A stretch of 64,000 nt of DNA from Monilinia fructicola (GCA_008692225.1 VICG01000012.1:1798001-1862000); one strand, 5' to 3'. Positions 34,374-47,865 are shown, counted from the first letter of the stretch. The notes: generated from the letters alone by a model not told the origin. Numbers and translations: made by a program.

Positions 34374-36174
34374 CTATCTTTGTCTACGTCTCTCAAATAT
34401 AAACATACACACCGCCAACACAAGCACCAAGATCGATAGAGATATAAACCAGGATGCCAACCACAGCGGCGTAATCACAATGCTCTCACCACCCCCACTT
34501 GTAGAATTGGCCGCTACACTCGCCAACCATCCGTCAGGGGGCGAGTTCCCACTAAACGATGCTGCTGCAATATAATCATACGTCGTGAGAGTGGCCAACG
34601 CACTGTCGCTATCGACGGTTGTGATGGTGATGGTTCCATACTCGGTTTCCAATTGCTCGTTTAGGGCTGAAGAGTAGGAAGACATCCTGGCGGAGTTACC
34701 AGAGTTACAGGCCGACTCGACAGCTAAATTGGAGGAGTAGGAAGGATCTGGGAAGCCATTGGGAAGAGTGGATTTCGGTACGTCGCATAGTTTGATTCTG
34801 GGACTTGGGAGGGCTGATATCCTGTGGTAGACGACAGGGGTGGGGTATTCAGTGAGAGAGAGGATATTGGATTGGGTGGTGGGGCCTGCATCGATGAAGG
34901 AGGACGCTGGGGAAGACAAAGGGGATATAGGTGGTGTTTTGTCTCCAAGTATTAGGGAGGAAAACTTGCATATGACTTGAGAGCCAGAAACGGAGACTGT
35001 AGGGTTGGCGAGATAATAGTCGAAATCACTGTTATTAAAAGGACTTCCAATCGTTAGTTTGTGAAGCCAATTGCTAGGTCGATAGTAGACCAGAGAGACT
35101 AGGACAAAGAGGTCGGAGAAGAGGCTAGAGACATACCTATAACACCAATCACTAAGTGTAGTGCTGGCTTGTATGGTAATTTGATCCCATTGAACCGGTC
35201 CAAAATCCCATGTAGCTCCTTTCTGTGTTTCAATCGCGAACATTGTCTAGAAAATGTTAGTCTCACTTGGGATGACAAAAATATGCCATTGCATCTTCTA
35301 CTTACTTTTGTGAAAGGCCCTTGACCTGCAGGCGTTTCTGTTGATGTTTGTTAGCATACTCCATCACGGGGTTTCTCATCATAAGTAAGTAAGAACGATG
35401 TGCGAAGTGACTTGCGATATTCATGAGGGTCGAATAAAGATTCCGCAGAAAAGTCTATTGCGCCAGCTCGTACACCAATTTGACCTCGCTCGATCTTCCA
35501 CGAAACATTATATATACCCATATTTGCATTCGTCAACTCGTATTGAGTGTTTATACGATCCCCAGGATATACTGTATCTAGATCAGCCCATCTTTCTGAG
35601 GATAATCATTTGCAAAAGACATTTAACGTGCCTTGCTGGGCCTTATCAAATTGCTTGTCTTCAGGCCTTTGAAGAGACAAGTGTCAGCTTTCTCACTTCA
35701 AATGTTTTCAATCAACCTGCGCTCGGTTTCTTACAGTGAACCGACTCGTGGGTAGAAAAGGAGAGAGAATACATACGTGCAGCAATACTCCAATCCAATG
35801 TAAAACCACTCTCCAATACTGCCTTGATTTGCAACTGCAGTCTGGATTATGTTCTCGTTATTTTGGAGGGCAGGCCAGATGGCTTGAACATCACCAGGTG
35901 GGCGCAACTCCATGGAGGAAGAAGGAACCACTTGAACACTTTGAAACTGTTGCGTATTAGCTACCCCTCAAGTTGATGGATACATAAGAAGACATAGCCA
36001 GCTTGCCCTAGTAATGGTCGCGTTTGAATCAAGAGTGATATAGAAGAAAGTGACATTGAGACCTGAGTAATCAGTCGCAGCTGCAAGTCCGCTCAAAAGA
36101 CTCCAGATTAACAAGAAAAGTAAAATCATTATCGCATGCAAAGGTGCAAACAACTCTCGATAGAAAATGACCAT
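34374..36174 (-). CDS. Predicted secreted, membrane-anchored protein of unknown function
   Basis: The start at 36174 gives an N-terminus with a strong hydrophobic segment (IMILLFLLIWSLLSGLAAATD), a likely signal peptide. Further exons contain VQAIWPALQNNENIIQTAVA with GEWFYIGLEYCC, then DTVYPGDRINTQYELTNAN with MGIYNVSWKIERG, then PFTKTMFAIETQKGATWDFG. The last exon, Ser/Pro/Thr-rich, ends with one membrane helix (PLWLASWFISLSILVLVLAVCMFI, split here as seen) and ERRRQR. The alternating beta-strand look and paired Cys suggest an extracellular beta-sandwich, with only faint resemblance to lectin- or eqolisin-like folds; no family is claimed. Introns include one with a GCAAGT donor near 35408 and a GTAAGT donor near 35306. 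Two exon joins do not keep phase as written (near 35960-36010 and 35595), so the exact model is uncertain, either from indels or unusual splice sites. Confidence 0.6.
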
Positions 36175-39100
36175 AATGAGAGATCAAAGAAAGGTCTATC
36201 GAAAGCAATGTTTTACAGTGCTTGTGCTCGTATTTCGTTGGAAAAGAAAGTATTGAGCAAATATCATGAGAAGTCTGAGAGGAAAGAGAAACAACTGCAA
36301 GGCCGACAGCATGAAACCTGGTGCGATGCAGGTTTCTGGTAGAAAATCCAATTTCAAAGTTATGGATATTTATTATGACTGGACTTTGGATATAATATGA
36401 GAGTCAATACCGGAAAAAAATACTTCCGACATAGAATATCAGACGAAGTTATTCACCAGTTTGATAGGAAGCTACTTTTTCTTATGCAGTCATTTTGGAA
36501 ACAAACAATGCCCATTCCAGAGCAGACCAATCATCGACTATTGAGGCAAAATCAGTGAAGCTTTTTGGTATATATATGTTAAGAAGAATACTAAGGTCTC
36601 TAGCTACTCTTGAAGCTCCCCCATCCAATGAGCAATAAAAGAAATTGCAAATTGCTACTTCTGGAGGAGAAAGAAGATACACACTAGCACCTGTTTGTAC
36701 AAGCTAAAATCTTTGATAGAAAAGAATGTTATTGGTCAAGCAACTTAAGAGCTTCACTTCCTATATCCAAGTTGTTACCAGCTAGTACGGCGGTAAGACC
36801 TTGAGGTGTCTATGTGACAGTGAGCCACCCAAAATATAGATAACTTCTAGAAGAGAATGAATAGATAAACCCATGGCACCGACATGCAACAAAGGATACT
36901 TTGACATAATAGAACATTTGCGGTTGGCAGGGATAGCTAGGGGGCTTCACTTGTTACCTATAACTTCATCCTCTACCCGAAGGAAGACAAGGGTCTGCCT
37001 TGGAGAACCCCTAGCTACTTCTTGCAAGAATAGCATCTGATAGCAACTGATAGCAACTGACAGGATGGAAAAGGAAACCTGCCCTGGTGCTGATGTGCAA
37101 CAGAGGATCTTCTTAAAAAGTGGCTATGGTAGGTAGGAGGAACCGCACTTGGGTGGCTGATTACTAGAAAACAACCTTGGAAGGCTTAGTCACAGTATTT
37201 GCATAATCTCGCTTCATCTCATGGCTGTAATCTGATAAAACCGCGTTTTCGTTTCATTCCAGCTTTTCACTTAACTAGGTATAGCATGATTCCCTTGATC
37301 AGGATAACAATAAGTTAGGATGGCTGTCCTCAAAGATTTTCCTCTTGATATGGGCCATCCCTCTCCAATGAGCTTTATGCAATTAGTTAAGAATTCCTCC
37401 ACAACACTGATCACTTGTACAAGAATATAGACAATTTATGTTTGCCAGATCAACTATTTCATGTTTGAAGTATCATTTCTCGCAAGTAAGATTACTTGCG
37501 ATGCGACCTCCTTTTTAGATCTCTCGAATGGAGTGCAATGTAGACAGTTTTGACACCATCGCTTAAACTCGGTAAATTTCCATCAAATTTAAATTTTCCC
37601 CAAACAAAATGAGTAGGTATTGTTCTATGTATATCTCATGGCCATAATTCAATGCGTGGTATATCTGAGTTGAATTGAATTGAAATGAAATGGAAGCTCA
37701 TTGGTGTCAGCTGAGAGCCAGCTAATCGCCCCTGCCAAAACAGTGGTATCTCTTGTACACCTTTTTAGGCCCTGCTCATCCTCACATATTCGCTTTTGAG
37801 AAGGTTTCATATTGATAGCTACAAGCTAATAAGGTAGAAAATGAGTTTCTATCATTCTTCGTGCTCTTAAAAAGAATAACTTCATTTCACCCCCCTTTCC
37901 TCCCCCTATAGACAAAAACGTCCGTTTCTAGTTCAATCATAATGAAATATATTGTTCATCTCAATACAAGTTCTCAATTCTTTGATTAGACTATGTTCTT
38001 CTTGTAGAAAGCACTTTACACAATCCTGAAATACCTCCATGATAACTTGGTGTGGCGATAGCGTCGAGTCAGAAAAGATGATCCAAGATGCCTCGAAAGT
38101 GTTCTATTTCTTTCTTCTTTTTTCCAATGAAAGTATAAGCCCTCGCCTGGAAACAATCACTCCATCTCACGCTATTGATGTCTAACACAAGTTGAGTCAT
38201 CATGATGATTGTGGTAATATCATTCTGTTTGCTTGATATGCAGTCAACTATGATTGTTAAGGCTAATGCTATGAAGGACCTGCAGCCATGAGAGTCCAAA
38301 AAGAGGCCAGGAACATCATCAACAGCAGTCAATCAACAGTTGTTGGGAAATAAGCTTACTGGGAGTCAGATTTCATATAAATTAGAGACAGAGTTGGAAC
38401 TGTGCATACCAGTATACTGGCTCTTTGAAAATTTTGGAGATCTTCAGTTGTAGAAATAAGTCGAGACACTTAGCCATTGCCTACAGTTGTCTGAAACATT
38501 CACAATATGATTCTTGTGCTTAACATCATCGGGAGTAATGTACGCCAGCTACCATGATTCAGGACTTCAAACACTGGTATTGGTATGAGATCTGGTGCTG
38601 GGAGGAATGGAAACAAACCCCATTTTCAGGAGCCCCTTAACCTACGGGCTTCACAGATATAACTCTAACCCGCAATATATATACTCGTACCCCATGATCG
38701 ACTTGAGAATATTGACTGTTATCCCCTTTCAAAACCGAAGCCCAGTAGTCCTAGGGCTTGTGGTAGCAGTAGACCCTTTATTTATGGTGCTGACAATAAC
38801 AGGCCGGGTTCAGTATATTACCTCATTTTATACACCAACCGGATACATGGTGATGATGGTAGATGAGGTATTACTTGCGTACCATTTGAAAAGATTGAGT
38901 CAGCTTTGTATCATACACCGGACAATTGGGGGAAGTACTTCAATCTCTATGCAGACCTCGGAAATTTGAGAACGCCTGGAACTTAGCACTATTCTGTAAA
39001 TCCATACTACTGGACATGGACACGTCGCTCAATCGAACAAAGTCTCGCGAATAGCACAGTCGTACGTTCTGATGGGGCGCTGGAGTGTACTTGAGAATTA

Positions 39101-42100
39101 TTTGATGAAAAGATTGGAGCCATTTGGGGCAAGAAACTTTGGTTGATTCTACAGGGAACGAGATAGATCCAGGGACCATCCACTCGAGCAATGGCCAGCT
39201 CTCAAAATTGTCTCAAAATCTTTCCTGTGACAGTAGGAATATCACCATTCAGTCGCGCCTCAGATTAATCCGACAATTATTAGATTTCGGAAGATCAAGA
39301 GAGGGACCGGAACTATGGGCCAGATCAGCTGTGTTGTAGTTTTAAATTTGCTCTTGTTATAAGATCATAACAGTATGATATCATCTAACTTGAGAAGGCT
39401 AATCACTTATTGTAAAATGAATACCACATGATTCGAAGATACATCGTCTTCTTGTGTCTGCAAGAATCTCATTTCATAATTATGGACTCTAAACAGGACA
39501 GATTATGTGACGCAAGATGTCCAAAGTAAGCTTCACATGGACGATGATTGATGTGACACTTGGTATCCAAAAGAGTAGTTAAATGACATGATGTGGCGGC
39601 TATTATGCATACAAGCGTTGATCATTTTTTTAGAGAAGACTTATATTGCCTTGATCTAGAGACGTTCATTTTGCTATCTCTAGAACACATATCCTCATCA
39701 CGTCCAACCTAATAATTGCCACAGCATCTGATTCAAGAATGCTAAGGGTCCTGGCACCATTACACGTCATGGAGTAAAAAATATCTATACCCCTGAGTAT
39801 ATTCGATAACACGCGCGATTGACAAGATAATTCGCAATTCTCGGCCCTGCAGGAACATATATCTATAGTCCCTTCCCCCAAAACGGGATATTGGGATTTC
39901 ATCGGTGCATCGAGGAGGTACCTTTCGCGTGCTCATTTTGGGAGTTCGCTCTGAGATGCATATGGGCTTGAAGGAGATCGATGATATAGCAATACTTCGA
40001 ATGCCATACGTATCAATTCCGAGCAACTACTGGTGTCGACGTCAACTTGCGTAACACAATAGTATGTGTGTTCCGGGAGCACAGTGCCCAACGAGGAATT
40101 CGAAGAAAAAAATGATTCCGAGGTCATTGGTGATCAGGACAAATCGGGCTGAATAGAACCCAAGTCTAGATTTTGTTTCAGATCACCGCTCTTGATGGGA
40201 GGCTTGTTCGTGTTGAAATTAGGGTCGCGATGTTCATGGGAAGCGAATTGTATTGAAGTATTCTGATTGCAGCCCTAGCGGCCGCGTGCAGAGTAGCGGT
40301 AACAGGGAGTAATGAGACTAAGCGAGATGCATCCCTATGCAACTACGTATCGAGGTTTCCTCAAGGGCTATCATTGATACTCAAAGTCTGTGTTAGACTG
40401 TCCGTTTTCCGATTTAGAGCAAGACTTTCTTTTCGCATTATTATAATGCTCGAAATATCGAAGCTATAAATCTTCTAGTAGGTGTTACTGTTTATTCGCG
40501 CCCCTTGGTTTGAAGCTAATTGGGTCTAGAGGCTGATGGGGTTATTTCTTCGTTACTCGGCACTTCAACCAAGGAGTGAAATCTTCACCTATCGTCCCGG
40601 GTTCGCATACTTCTGTGTAAAAGCGTGGACTAATATATGAGGATGAATTAGATGAATTGTAAAATGCACAATACATGAATAACAAATTTAAATTTTCTCT
40701 ACACATGCGTTACGATTCGATGCCAAGGTGACAGGTTGGCGAGAGGCAGATTTCTCGGTATTATTGCCAGTCTACTTTGATTTAGCGAAGAAATTTTCTT
40801 CGGTTAGATTATCTATTGGGATTTGATCTGTCATTTCATGAAGTTACGGTCACGATTTGACAGTTCACCCTGTTACTGTTCCGTATTTCCACGAGCGTGA
40901 CCATAATTTCAGTTTGGAGAGTTGGCATCCTCTGAGATGTGGCCACAAACAATCGCATTGGAAATCGGAGACTTGCTACACATACTTAGCTCTAATGCGA
41001 AGCAATTGAATACACCGCAATAAGAATAAATCCACTGGGTTTTGGTAACTTATTCCAAAGAATATCACATGGATTGATTCCGAGTTGAGCCTTGTTTCTC
41101 TTTCTCTCCTCTTGCCCGAAGAGGAGAAATTGACCTGCTTCATACTATTTCGGATCAACCAATTTTGAGTCCTCTTGAAGGTCCCTTCGAAAGTTCCTTG
41201 AATATCAGAGCACTTTTCTCATCATGTAGGTATACTTGGTAAGCTTTCTGGACGGAGCAGATTATTTGGCTAAAAGTTCCGCTGCAACTCGTCTAGATCA
41301 ACTCAATATTGCGATTGGTAAGTATGTTACCGTGAAATAGTGGCGCGTATTGATAATCTGATACAACAATCAATATATATCATAAAATGATTATGTTATA
41401 TTTGTATATATCATTTAAAAATAATAGTTATCAACACATCCTAAAATACTAAAATACTAAAATCCCATTTAGAACAACATAAAACCACTGAAATTTGCAA
41501 ATACATTTATTAATTTGCATACCTATCTGCCTCGCTACCTTCATCGCTCGAATGAAGAAAAAGAGATCAAAAGATCAAGAGACCAATCCAATGAAACCAC
41601 CCTTCTTTCTACCTCTGCCCTACCTGCCTCGACCAAAAGAGTACATTCACCCATCGACCTGCGTATCCTATGCCAAGTTTGTCGAAACGTACTTTCACAT
41701 CCGCATTGTGCTCCCAGGGAACCTCACCACGCCACGCTCACAAAAGACCACTAGATCTGGACTCTCAAGCCCATGTGCGATGCAACACCTGTTGATTGCA
41801 AGAGCACAGGCAACAGCGCGACACGCCAGGAAACGCTCATGTTCTTCCTCGATGCAGTTGCGGAACTGGCATGCATACGCAGACGGGAATCTTTCATCCA
41901 AAGCGTGTTGCGAGCCACACTGCAATCCCCAAGCCCCAATCGCATCACCCCCTGTATCTCGACGATTTGAGAAAATCCCCCCTCTCTCTCTCTCTCACAA
42001 TCTCCTCGAATATCCCCCAACGACAAAACCAATGGCCCTAATCCAACACCACCCCCACTGAGATTCTGCACCGGCAAATAGAAAACGGAATCAAGAGGTA

Positions 42101-42723
42101 AGTTGTGATGAAAAAAAAAGAGAATACGCTCCCATCAATCAGCCAAGATACTATTCCCAATTCCCAACCCTCCCTTGCCCCCATTTTCCGATCCGTGAAC
42201 TCCGAACAAAACAAGGCCTACACCACAAACCACAAACTACGAACCATGAACCATGAACCACAACTCTTCATCCCTCCATTCGAAAAAAAAAAATCAATAC
42301 ATTCATCCACCCATCTTTCCATCTTTCCATCTTTCACACACCAAACACCCACCAACCCACCCATCCATCCAAAACATCAACCATACATATCATCACCAGA
42401 CCCTTATAATAACAGATTCTCATTCCATCACGCGACTTGATCTCGCTACGTATATTTCTACAGCTAGTGGAAAGACACAGAGTGATTATATGCGCGTGAG
42501 GGGGGATCGATGATGGATGGGATGGGATGGATGAGCATCTAATCTAATCTAATCCAATCCAATCCAATCCGACAAAGAGGTTTAAAGTAGTGGCTGGTGC
42601 CTTTCCGCGTGGACGGTCGGAGATGAATCAATGATGAAAACGGAGAAGCGATGAAAAGGTATCACGTCAATTAAGGTAGATTGAATGTAAGAGACAGTCA
42701 TTATCACTGCGCAGACCAGGATA
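36175..42723. other. 6.5 kb gene-poor region
   Basis: I find no gene I can support. Short frames near 36482-36682 (-), 38595-38969 (+), 38940-39191 (-), 39666-40127 (-) and 41495-42061 (+) lack introns, domains or composition that would argue for coding. Base composition is intermediate rather than AT-saturated, so this is not a typical RIP block. A weak imperfect repeat of the GACATGCAACAAAGGAT type occurs near 36880 and 37090. From about 42000 to 42450 the plus strand is Pro/His-codon rich low complexity (CCATCCA units), and GATGG/AATCC units lie near 42510-42570. Confidence 0.5.
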
Positions 42724-44125
42724 TCATATGGGGCTCCCCAACGCCGATTTGAAGATGCCTCCTTGCACGGAGCGTCCCATCCGAGCCTCCCCAATTAGCC
42801 TCCCGTTTCCCTTTGCCCTTGCCGTCCTTCCCTGCTTCCGCGCGTGCTTCACCCTTCCCAATTCCCAAAAATGAAAATCATGCATTCGTTCTACGTCGCA
42901 CATACTCACATCATACGCCCTATGTCCCACGCCCAACCGTTCCAATTCCGTATCGCTAATTACACTCGGAGCAAAACTGCTCTCGGTCCTCTGACTCACG
43001 TTCCGTCGTATATTACCGGAAGATCCGGTGGCAGCTAAATGTGGATTATGTGCTGCGATCCACGAACCCGACAGCGCACTAACCGGAGAGAAACTTTGTT
43101 CCGCCGGATATGATTGATACAAGGGTGAGACTATGTCATTTTCATTTTCATTCTCAAATTCATATTGATTATCGTAATTTGAGCTTAGGGAATTAAGATG
43201 TTTGAGGTTGAACTTGATTGACGTCTTGATTTGAATCATGCCAAATACCTTGCTCGAGGTCTTCTTGGGAGATGCTGGGGTGGATGGGAGAGGGGCATAT
43301 GATGGTGGATTCCTGAACAGAGAAGCGGGGACTTTGCATCACTCTAGAGAGACGATGTTGTTGACCATCTGGACCGATGAAAGAGGTATCGTCATCGTCT
43401 AGAGGAAAACCCATAGTATCGTGCCGGATGAGTCCGGGTCTAGTTGGTGAGATGGTGTTTTGTGACATTTGGGATAGACGATTTTGATCTGTGAATGGGT
43501 CGTGTGTCGTAACTGGGGAGATGAGGTTGTCTGATGGTGGGTAGAATCCATTTACTCCATTGGACATTCTGTGTTGAGCTTCCTCATGACCTGGGAGGAA
43601 TCGATCGGTTTCCCTTTCACTAGATAAATCAGGATAGTTTGACTGTCCACCTCTCGTATATGCTCCTGGGTATGACGTATCGGCGACCATTGGTGGTCGA
43701 GGGATTTCACTCTCACCGGAAGGATTACCCTTTTTGATGAAAGGTACACCGGCGAACGAAGAGTTTAATCCATTGTAGGATACTTTCTGAGTGACTCCCT
43801 TGCGATCGGTGGGCTTTTTAGTCTTCCGTTTTTGTAAAAAGTAGATGGCAATTAGGGATATGATCAATAAACCACCAACACCCCCAAGAACACCCGCGAC
43901 TATTGCTGTTCGATCAGACGACGATAGCCCTTTTGAGGAAGATGACGTAGAACTTGGCGTTTGACTCTGGAGGGACATTGTTGGAGTAGCTGTAGATGCA
44001 TTTGTGGGTTGGTATGGAGTCGTTCGAACATCCAACTGTCTTTGTATTATGTGACTTCCACTTGATCCATCGCTTTCCCGATTTTCAATTTGACTGCCAC
44101 TAGATCCAATACCTTGGTCGCCCAT
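42724..44125 (-). CDS. Single-pass membrane protein with SKG6/Mid2-like helix (one frameshift)
   Basis: From the ATG at 44125: a Ser/Thr/Gln-rich N-terminal segment of about 70 residues, one membrane helix (about residues 74-97, TAIVAGVLGGVGGLLIISLI) and a basic stop-transfer KRKTKK. A long cytoplasmic tail follows, with PDLSSERETDRFLPGHEEAQ, HDPFTDQNRLSQ, and after the break SSFAPSVISDTELERLGVG. The Gly-rich helix preceded by Ser/Thr repeats resembles the SKG6/AXL2 alpha-helical domain found in fungal cell-surface sensors; I infer a surface or wall-associated protein. The frame breaks at about 43195, where one extra A (T on the coding strand) ends the first frame right after QPQTS; removing it joins smoothly to NSLSSNYDNQYEFENENEN. 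The true start may lie further upstream, because no signal peptide is visible and a GTAAGT donor is present near 44424. About 465 residues as read. Confidence 0.7.
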
Positions 44126-44974
44126 CTTCCTTTACCATAGAGGGAGGAAAGGAAAGGAAAGGAAAGCTTAATCAAGCTCTACTTTCGATAAGCTCTTCTG
44201 TACGTAGGTCTCTTGCTTAAGAAGGTACACGAGAGCAAAAGGTAAAAGAGCAAAGCATACGAACAAGAAATCAAAAGTGCGAAACGAGGATATACTTGAA
44301 ACAAGGCCAAAAACAAAGAGCTGAAAAGAATAAAAGATGAGGCCGGGGCAGAGCAAGATTAAAAGTGACTTTCAACGCCATAAACATTATGACAACACAA
44401 GACAGAGATACCTGACCGAGACTTACGACTTTTAGTGGACTTGGTAGTTGTGACAAGGCGCAGTCCCAGCAACCCGATTTAGGTTTTTGAAGATCATATT
44501 CGGTAGAATGTTGAGGTCGTATATTTGTGACGACGCGTATTTTGGGGTGGAGAAGTAAAATGGAGACATTTGTATCACGTGTAGGATAAATATACTGATG
44601 ATACTATTGATGGATAGATGAATAAGGAATAAGGTAGAAATGAAAACTCACCAACTGGTTTTAGATTTCAAAAAAGTTGGTAATAAGCAAAAAGGAAATG
44701 AGTTTGATGTTGAGCGGTTTGAAGGGTTTGAAGGGGTTGAAGGGGTGGAGGGGGCTGGAGGGTTGAAGCATGCATGGAAGATACAGTCAGTATTGTACTG
44801 GACGGAGCAAGGAGGTTACTGTAGAGATCAAGGTTTGATAGATCCATGAAGAGAGTAGAAAGTGAAGGCTCGGCCTGTATACCGAACGCAGGGATGAAGG
44901 ATGGGGGATTGGGATTGGGATTGGGATTGGGATTGGAGAATTAAATATATATGTAGTATATATTATATAAAGTA
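44126..44974 (-). promoter_or_regulatory. Upstream region of the 43 kb membrane-protein gene
   Basis: Contains AAAGG repeats just before the start codon (about 44150-44166), a possible leader intron donor near 44424, and GGGATT repeats at about 44905-44937 directly before the large hexamer satellite. Confidence 0.35.
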
Positions 44975-45892
44975 GGTAAGTGTAAATATAAATATAAATG
45001 TAAGTGTAAGTGTAAATGCAAATGTAAATGCAAATATAAATACAAATGTAAATATAAATGTAAATGTAAATGCAAATGCAAGTATAAGTATAAATGCAAA
45101 TGTAAATGTAAATATAAATATAAATACAAATGCAAATATAAATATAAATGTAAATGTAAATGTAAATGCAAATGTAAGTGTAAATATAAATATAAATATA
45201 AATATAAATATAAATATAAATATAAATGTAAATATAAGTATAAGTATAAGTGTAAATATAAATAAATGTAAATATAAGTGTAAATGTAAATGTAAGTGCA
45301 AGTGTAAGTGCAAATGTAAGTGTAAATGTAAGTGTAAGTGTAAGTGTAAGTGTAAATGCAAATATAAATACAAGTGTAAATGCAAATGTAAGTGTAAGTA
45401 TAAGTGCAAGTGTAAATGCAAATACAAATGTAAGTGTAAGTGTAAGTGTAAATGTAAGTACAAATGCAAGTGCAAGTGTAAATATAAGTGTAAGTGTAAA
45501 TGTAAGTATAAGTGTAAATGTAAATGCAAGTGTAAATGTAAATGTAAATGTAAATGTAAGTGTAAATACAAATGTAAATATAAATACAAATATAAATGTA
45601 AATGTAAATATAAGTATAAAATATAAATATAAATATAAATATAAGTATAAATGTAAATATAAATATAAATACAAATATAAGTATAAATGTAAATATAAGT
45701 ATAAATATAAATATAAATGCAAATATAAATATAAATATAAATGTAAATGCAAATACAAATATAAATGTAAATATAAGTATAAATGCAAGTATAAATGTAA
45801 GTGTAAATATAAGTATAAATGCAAATGCAAATGCAAATATAAATGCAAGTGCAAAGTGCAAGTGTAAGTGTAAGTGCAAGTGTAAGTAATAA
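44975..45892. repeat. 0.9 kb degenerate hexamer satellite (YAARTR)
   Basis: About 150 copies of a 6-base unit that follows the rule T/C-AA-A/G-T-A/G: TAAATA, TAAATG, TAAGTG, CAAATG, CAAGTG, TAAGTA. Only positions 1, 4 and 6 vary, and always by transition. The minus strand has no stop in any frame over much of the array, which creates three artificial frames of more than 200 codons (Leu/His/Tyr, Ile/Phe/Thr and Ile/Tyr/Cys types). It is not the TTAGGG telomere repeat. One or two phase slips occur, for example near 45263 and 45618. Confidence 0.92.
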
Positions 45893-46131
45893 ATGGATGG
45901 ATGGTATGAGAATGAATGGTTATAGGATGGATAAATAAATAATTATTAATAATAATAATGATGAGAGGTATTTATAAATATAAGAGTAAAGAGTGGAAAT
46001 GTATTAATATATAGTAATATAGTAATATAGTAATATAATAATATAATAATATAATAATATAATAAATATAATAATATAATAATATAAAAACACCTATTAG
46101 TATTTACCTAATCTAATATATATTAATACTA

Positions 46132-46419
46132 CCACCAGTGGGTGCACGGACTCATAAAACGAAAATATGCTCAATGGATTTCAATGAAAAATGAACATCA
46201 AGTATTTCAATTTTAAAATACTAATTTCAATATATATTAATCTTTATAAAACTTCATATACTTATAGAAAAATACATAAAGAATATAACATGTATTTTAA
46301 AGATTACAAAAATCTTGAAGATTAAATTTATAGTATTATAATAAAACGAAAAATTGCATTTTAACATATATACAGATATCAACACTTTAACGTTTTATGA
46401 GTCCGTGCACCCACTGGTG
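46132..46419. mobile_element. MITE, 288 bases, TA target duplication
   Basis: The ends are near-perfect inverted copies about 29 bases long: CACCAGTGGGTGCACGGACT at 46133 onward, running on to CATAAAACG, and its complement at 46391-46419. TA lies immediately outside both ends (46130-46131 and 46420-46421), the target duplication of Tc1/mariner-type elements. The interior is AT-rich without a frame. It is a non-autonomous miniature inverted-repeat element. Confidence 0.85.
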
Positions 46420-47529
46420 TACCTACCTAGGTACCTATTAGTATCTCTTTAAATAGTATAATTAAATACTATTAAATACCTCTAGGGCTAATACTTAAAG
46501 TAAAGTTTGACTTTTTTGCTTTATTATTCGAAGTATAGAGTAGGAAAAATCAAACGGAACAAGCAACCTTAAGGAATACAATATAATGTTTTGATTCTAC
46601 TGTATATACCTCTCTACAAACAAGCCCCCATCATGTCACCTCAAAATAGATCTGTGATATCATAATACCCAATAATATTATCGAATCATCTATTTCTCCA
46701 TTGCCAAGCCTTCAACGTCACAGCCATGTCAAGAGCGAATACGGCTGAACAATACAATACTGTACTGATCCAATACAGCCCGGAAGTACATCCAGAGTAT
46801 TTTTGGCTATTTGAAACTTGGCTAAACATTAATCGTTCGTATCGGTTGTATTCACCTAGTATATTATTATCATCCTATTATTAATATATAGATAGAGATG
46901 ATAGAGTGATTTGTACTCATCTGATTAGTAATTAAGTATATAGTTGAAAATAAGAAAGAAGTGTATAGAAATATAAATATCTAATTAATAATAAACGATA
47001 AATAATGAGCCTTATATAAACAAATCAAATTTAAAAAAACCTCTTTATTTATATGCTTATAGAATACTCTTTTAATAAGAAGCCGTAGAGTCTCTAATCC
47101 TTTAATCTTTTTATTTTATTATAAAAAGGTTATATACAAGTAAACCGCAGACAATAATTACTAATCAGGTACATACCCGTATGCATATGATGGTGGACCT
47201 GCCTTGATACCTAAAAAGACATACCCGTGGACAAACTACACTACGGAGATAGATTGTTGATTATCTTTTTTTGTATCAGGATAAAAACCGAGTTCCGTAA
47301 CTTCGTATTCATCACTCCGTATACTTTCAAGTGATACCAAATGCCTGCCAAATACCCTTGAAGGATGATTGGCATTGTTCTGGTACCATTACTCATTCTT
47401 TCACACGTGGTGTGGTTGTCATGATGGTGATGGAAATGATGATGACGATGATGTAGTTCTTAAAGGTAGATGGATGAATGAATGAATAGATGATAATAAT
47501 ATAACCTTAATAGTATACTTCTTTAAGGT
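46420..47529. other. AT-rich intergenic DNA
   Basis: Mixed AT-rich sequence without frames. The parts at 46860-47110 are close to the RIP-like blocks in composition; the rest is moderate. Nothing else is visible. Confidence 0.5.

Positions 47530-47865
<336 letters not shown>

Noticed and set aside
38595..39191. Short frames on both strands with some hydrophobic segments
   Set aside because: No consistent frame, start or intron pattern; could be a decayed gene but nothing supports it.
41495..42061. 188-codon plus-strand frame as a gene
   Set aside because: Several overlapping frames are open on both strands because of composition; no recognisable protein features.
44787..45879. Three overlapping minus-strand frames of 208-355 codons that look like membrane proteins
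   Set aside because: The hexamer array lacks stops on that strand; the hydrophobic look is a by-product of the repeat.
44975..45892. Telomere or subtelomere repeat
   Set aside because: The unit is not TTAGGG or a known variant, and ordinary genes lie on both sides.
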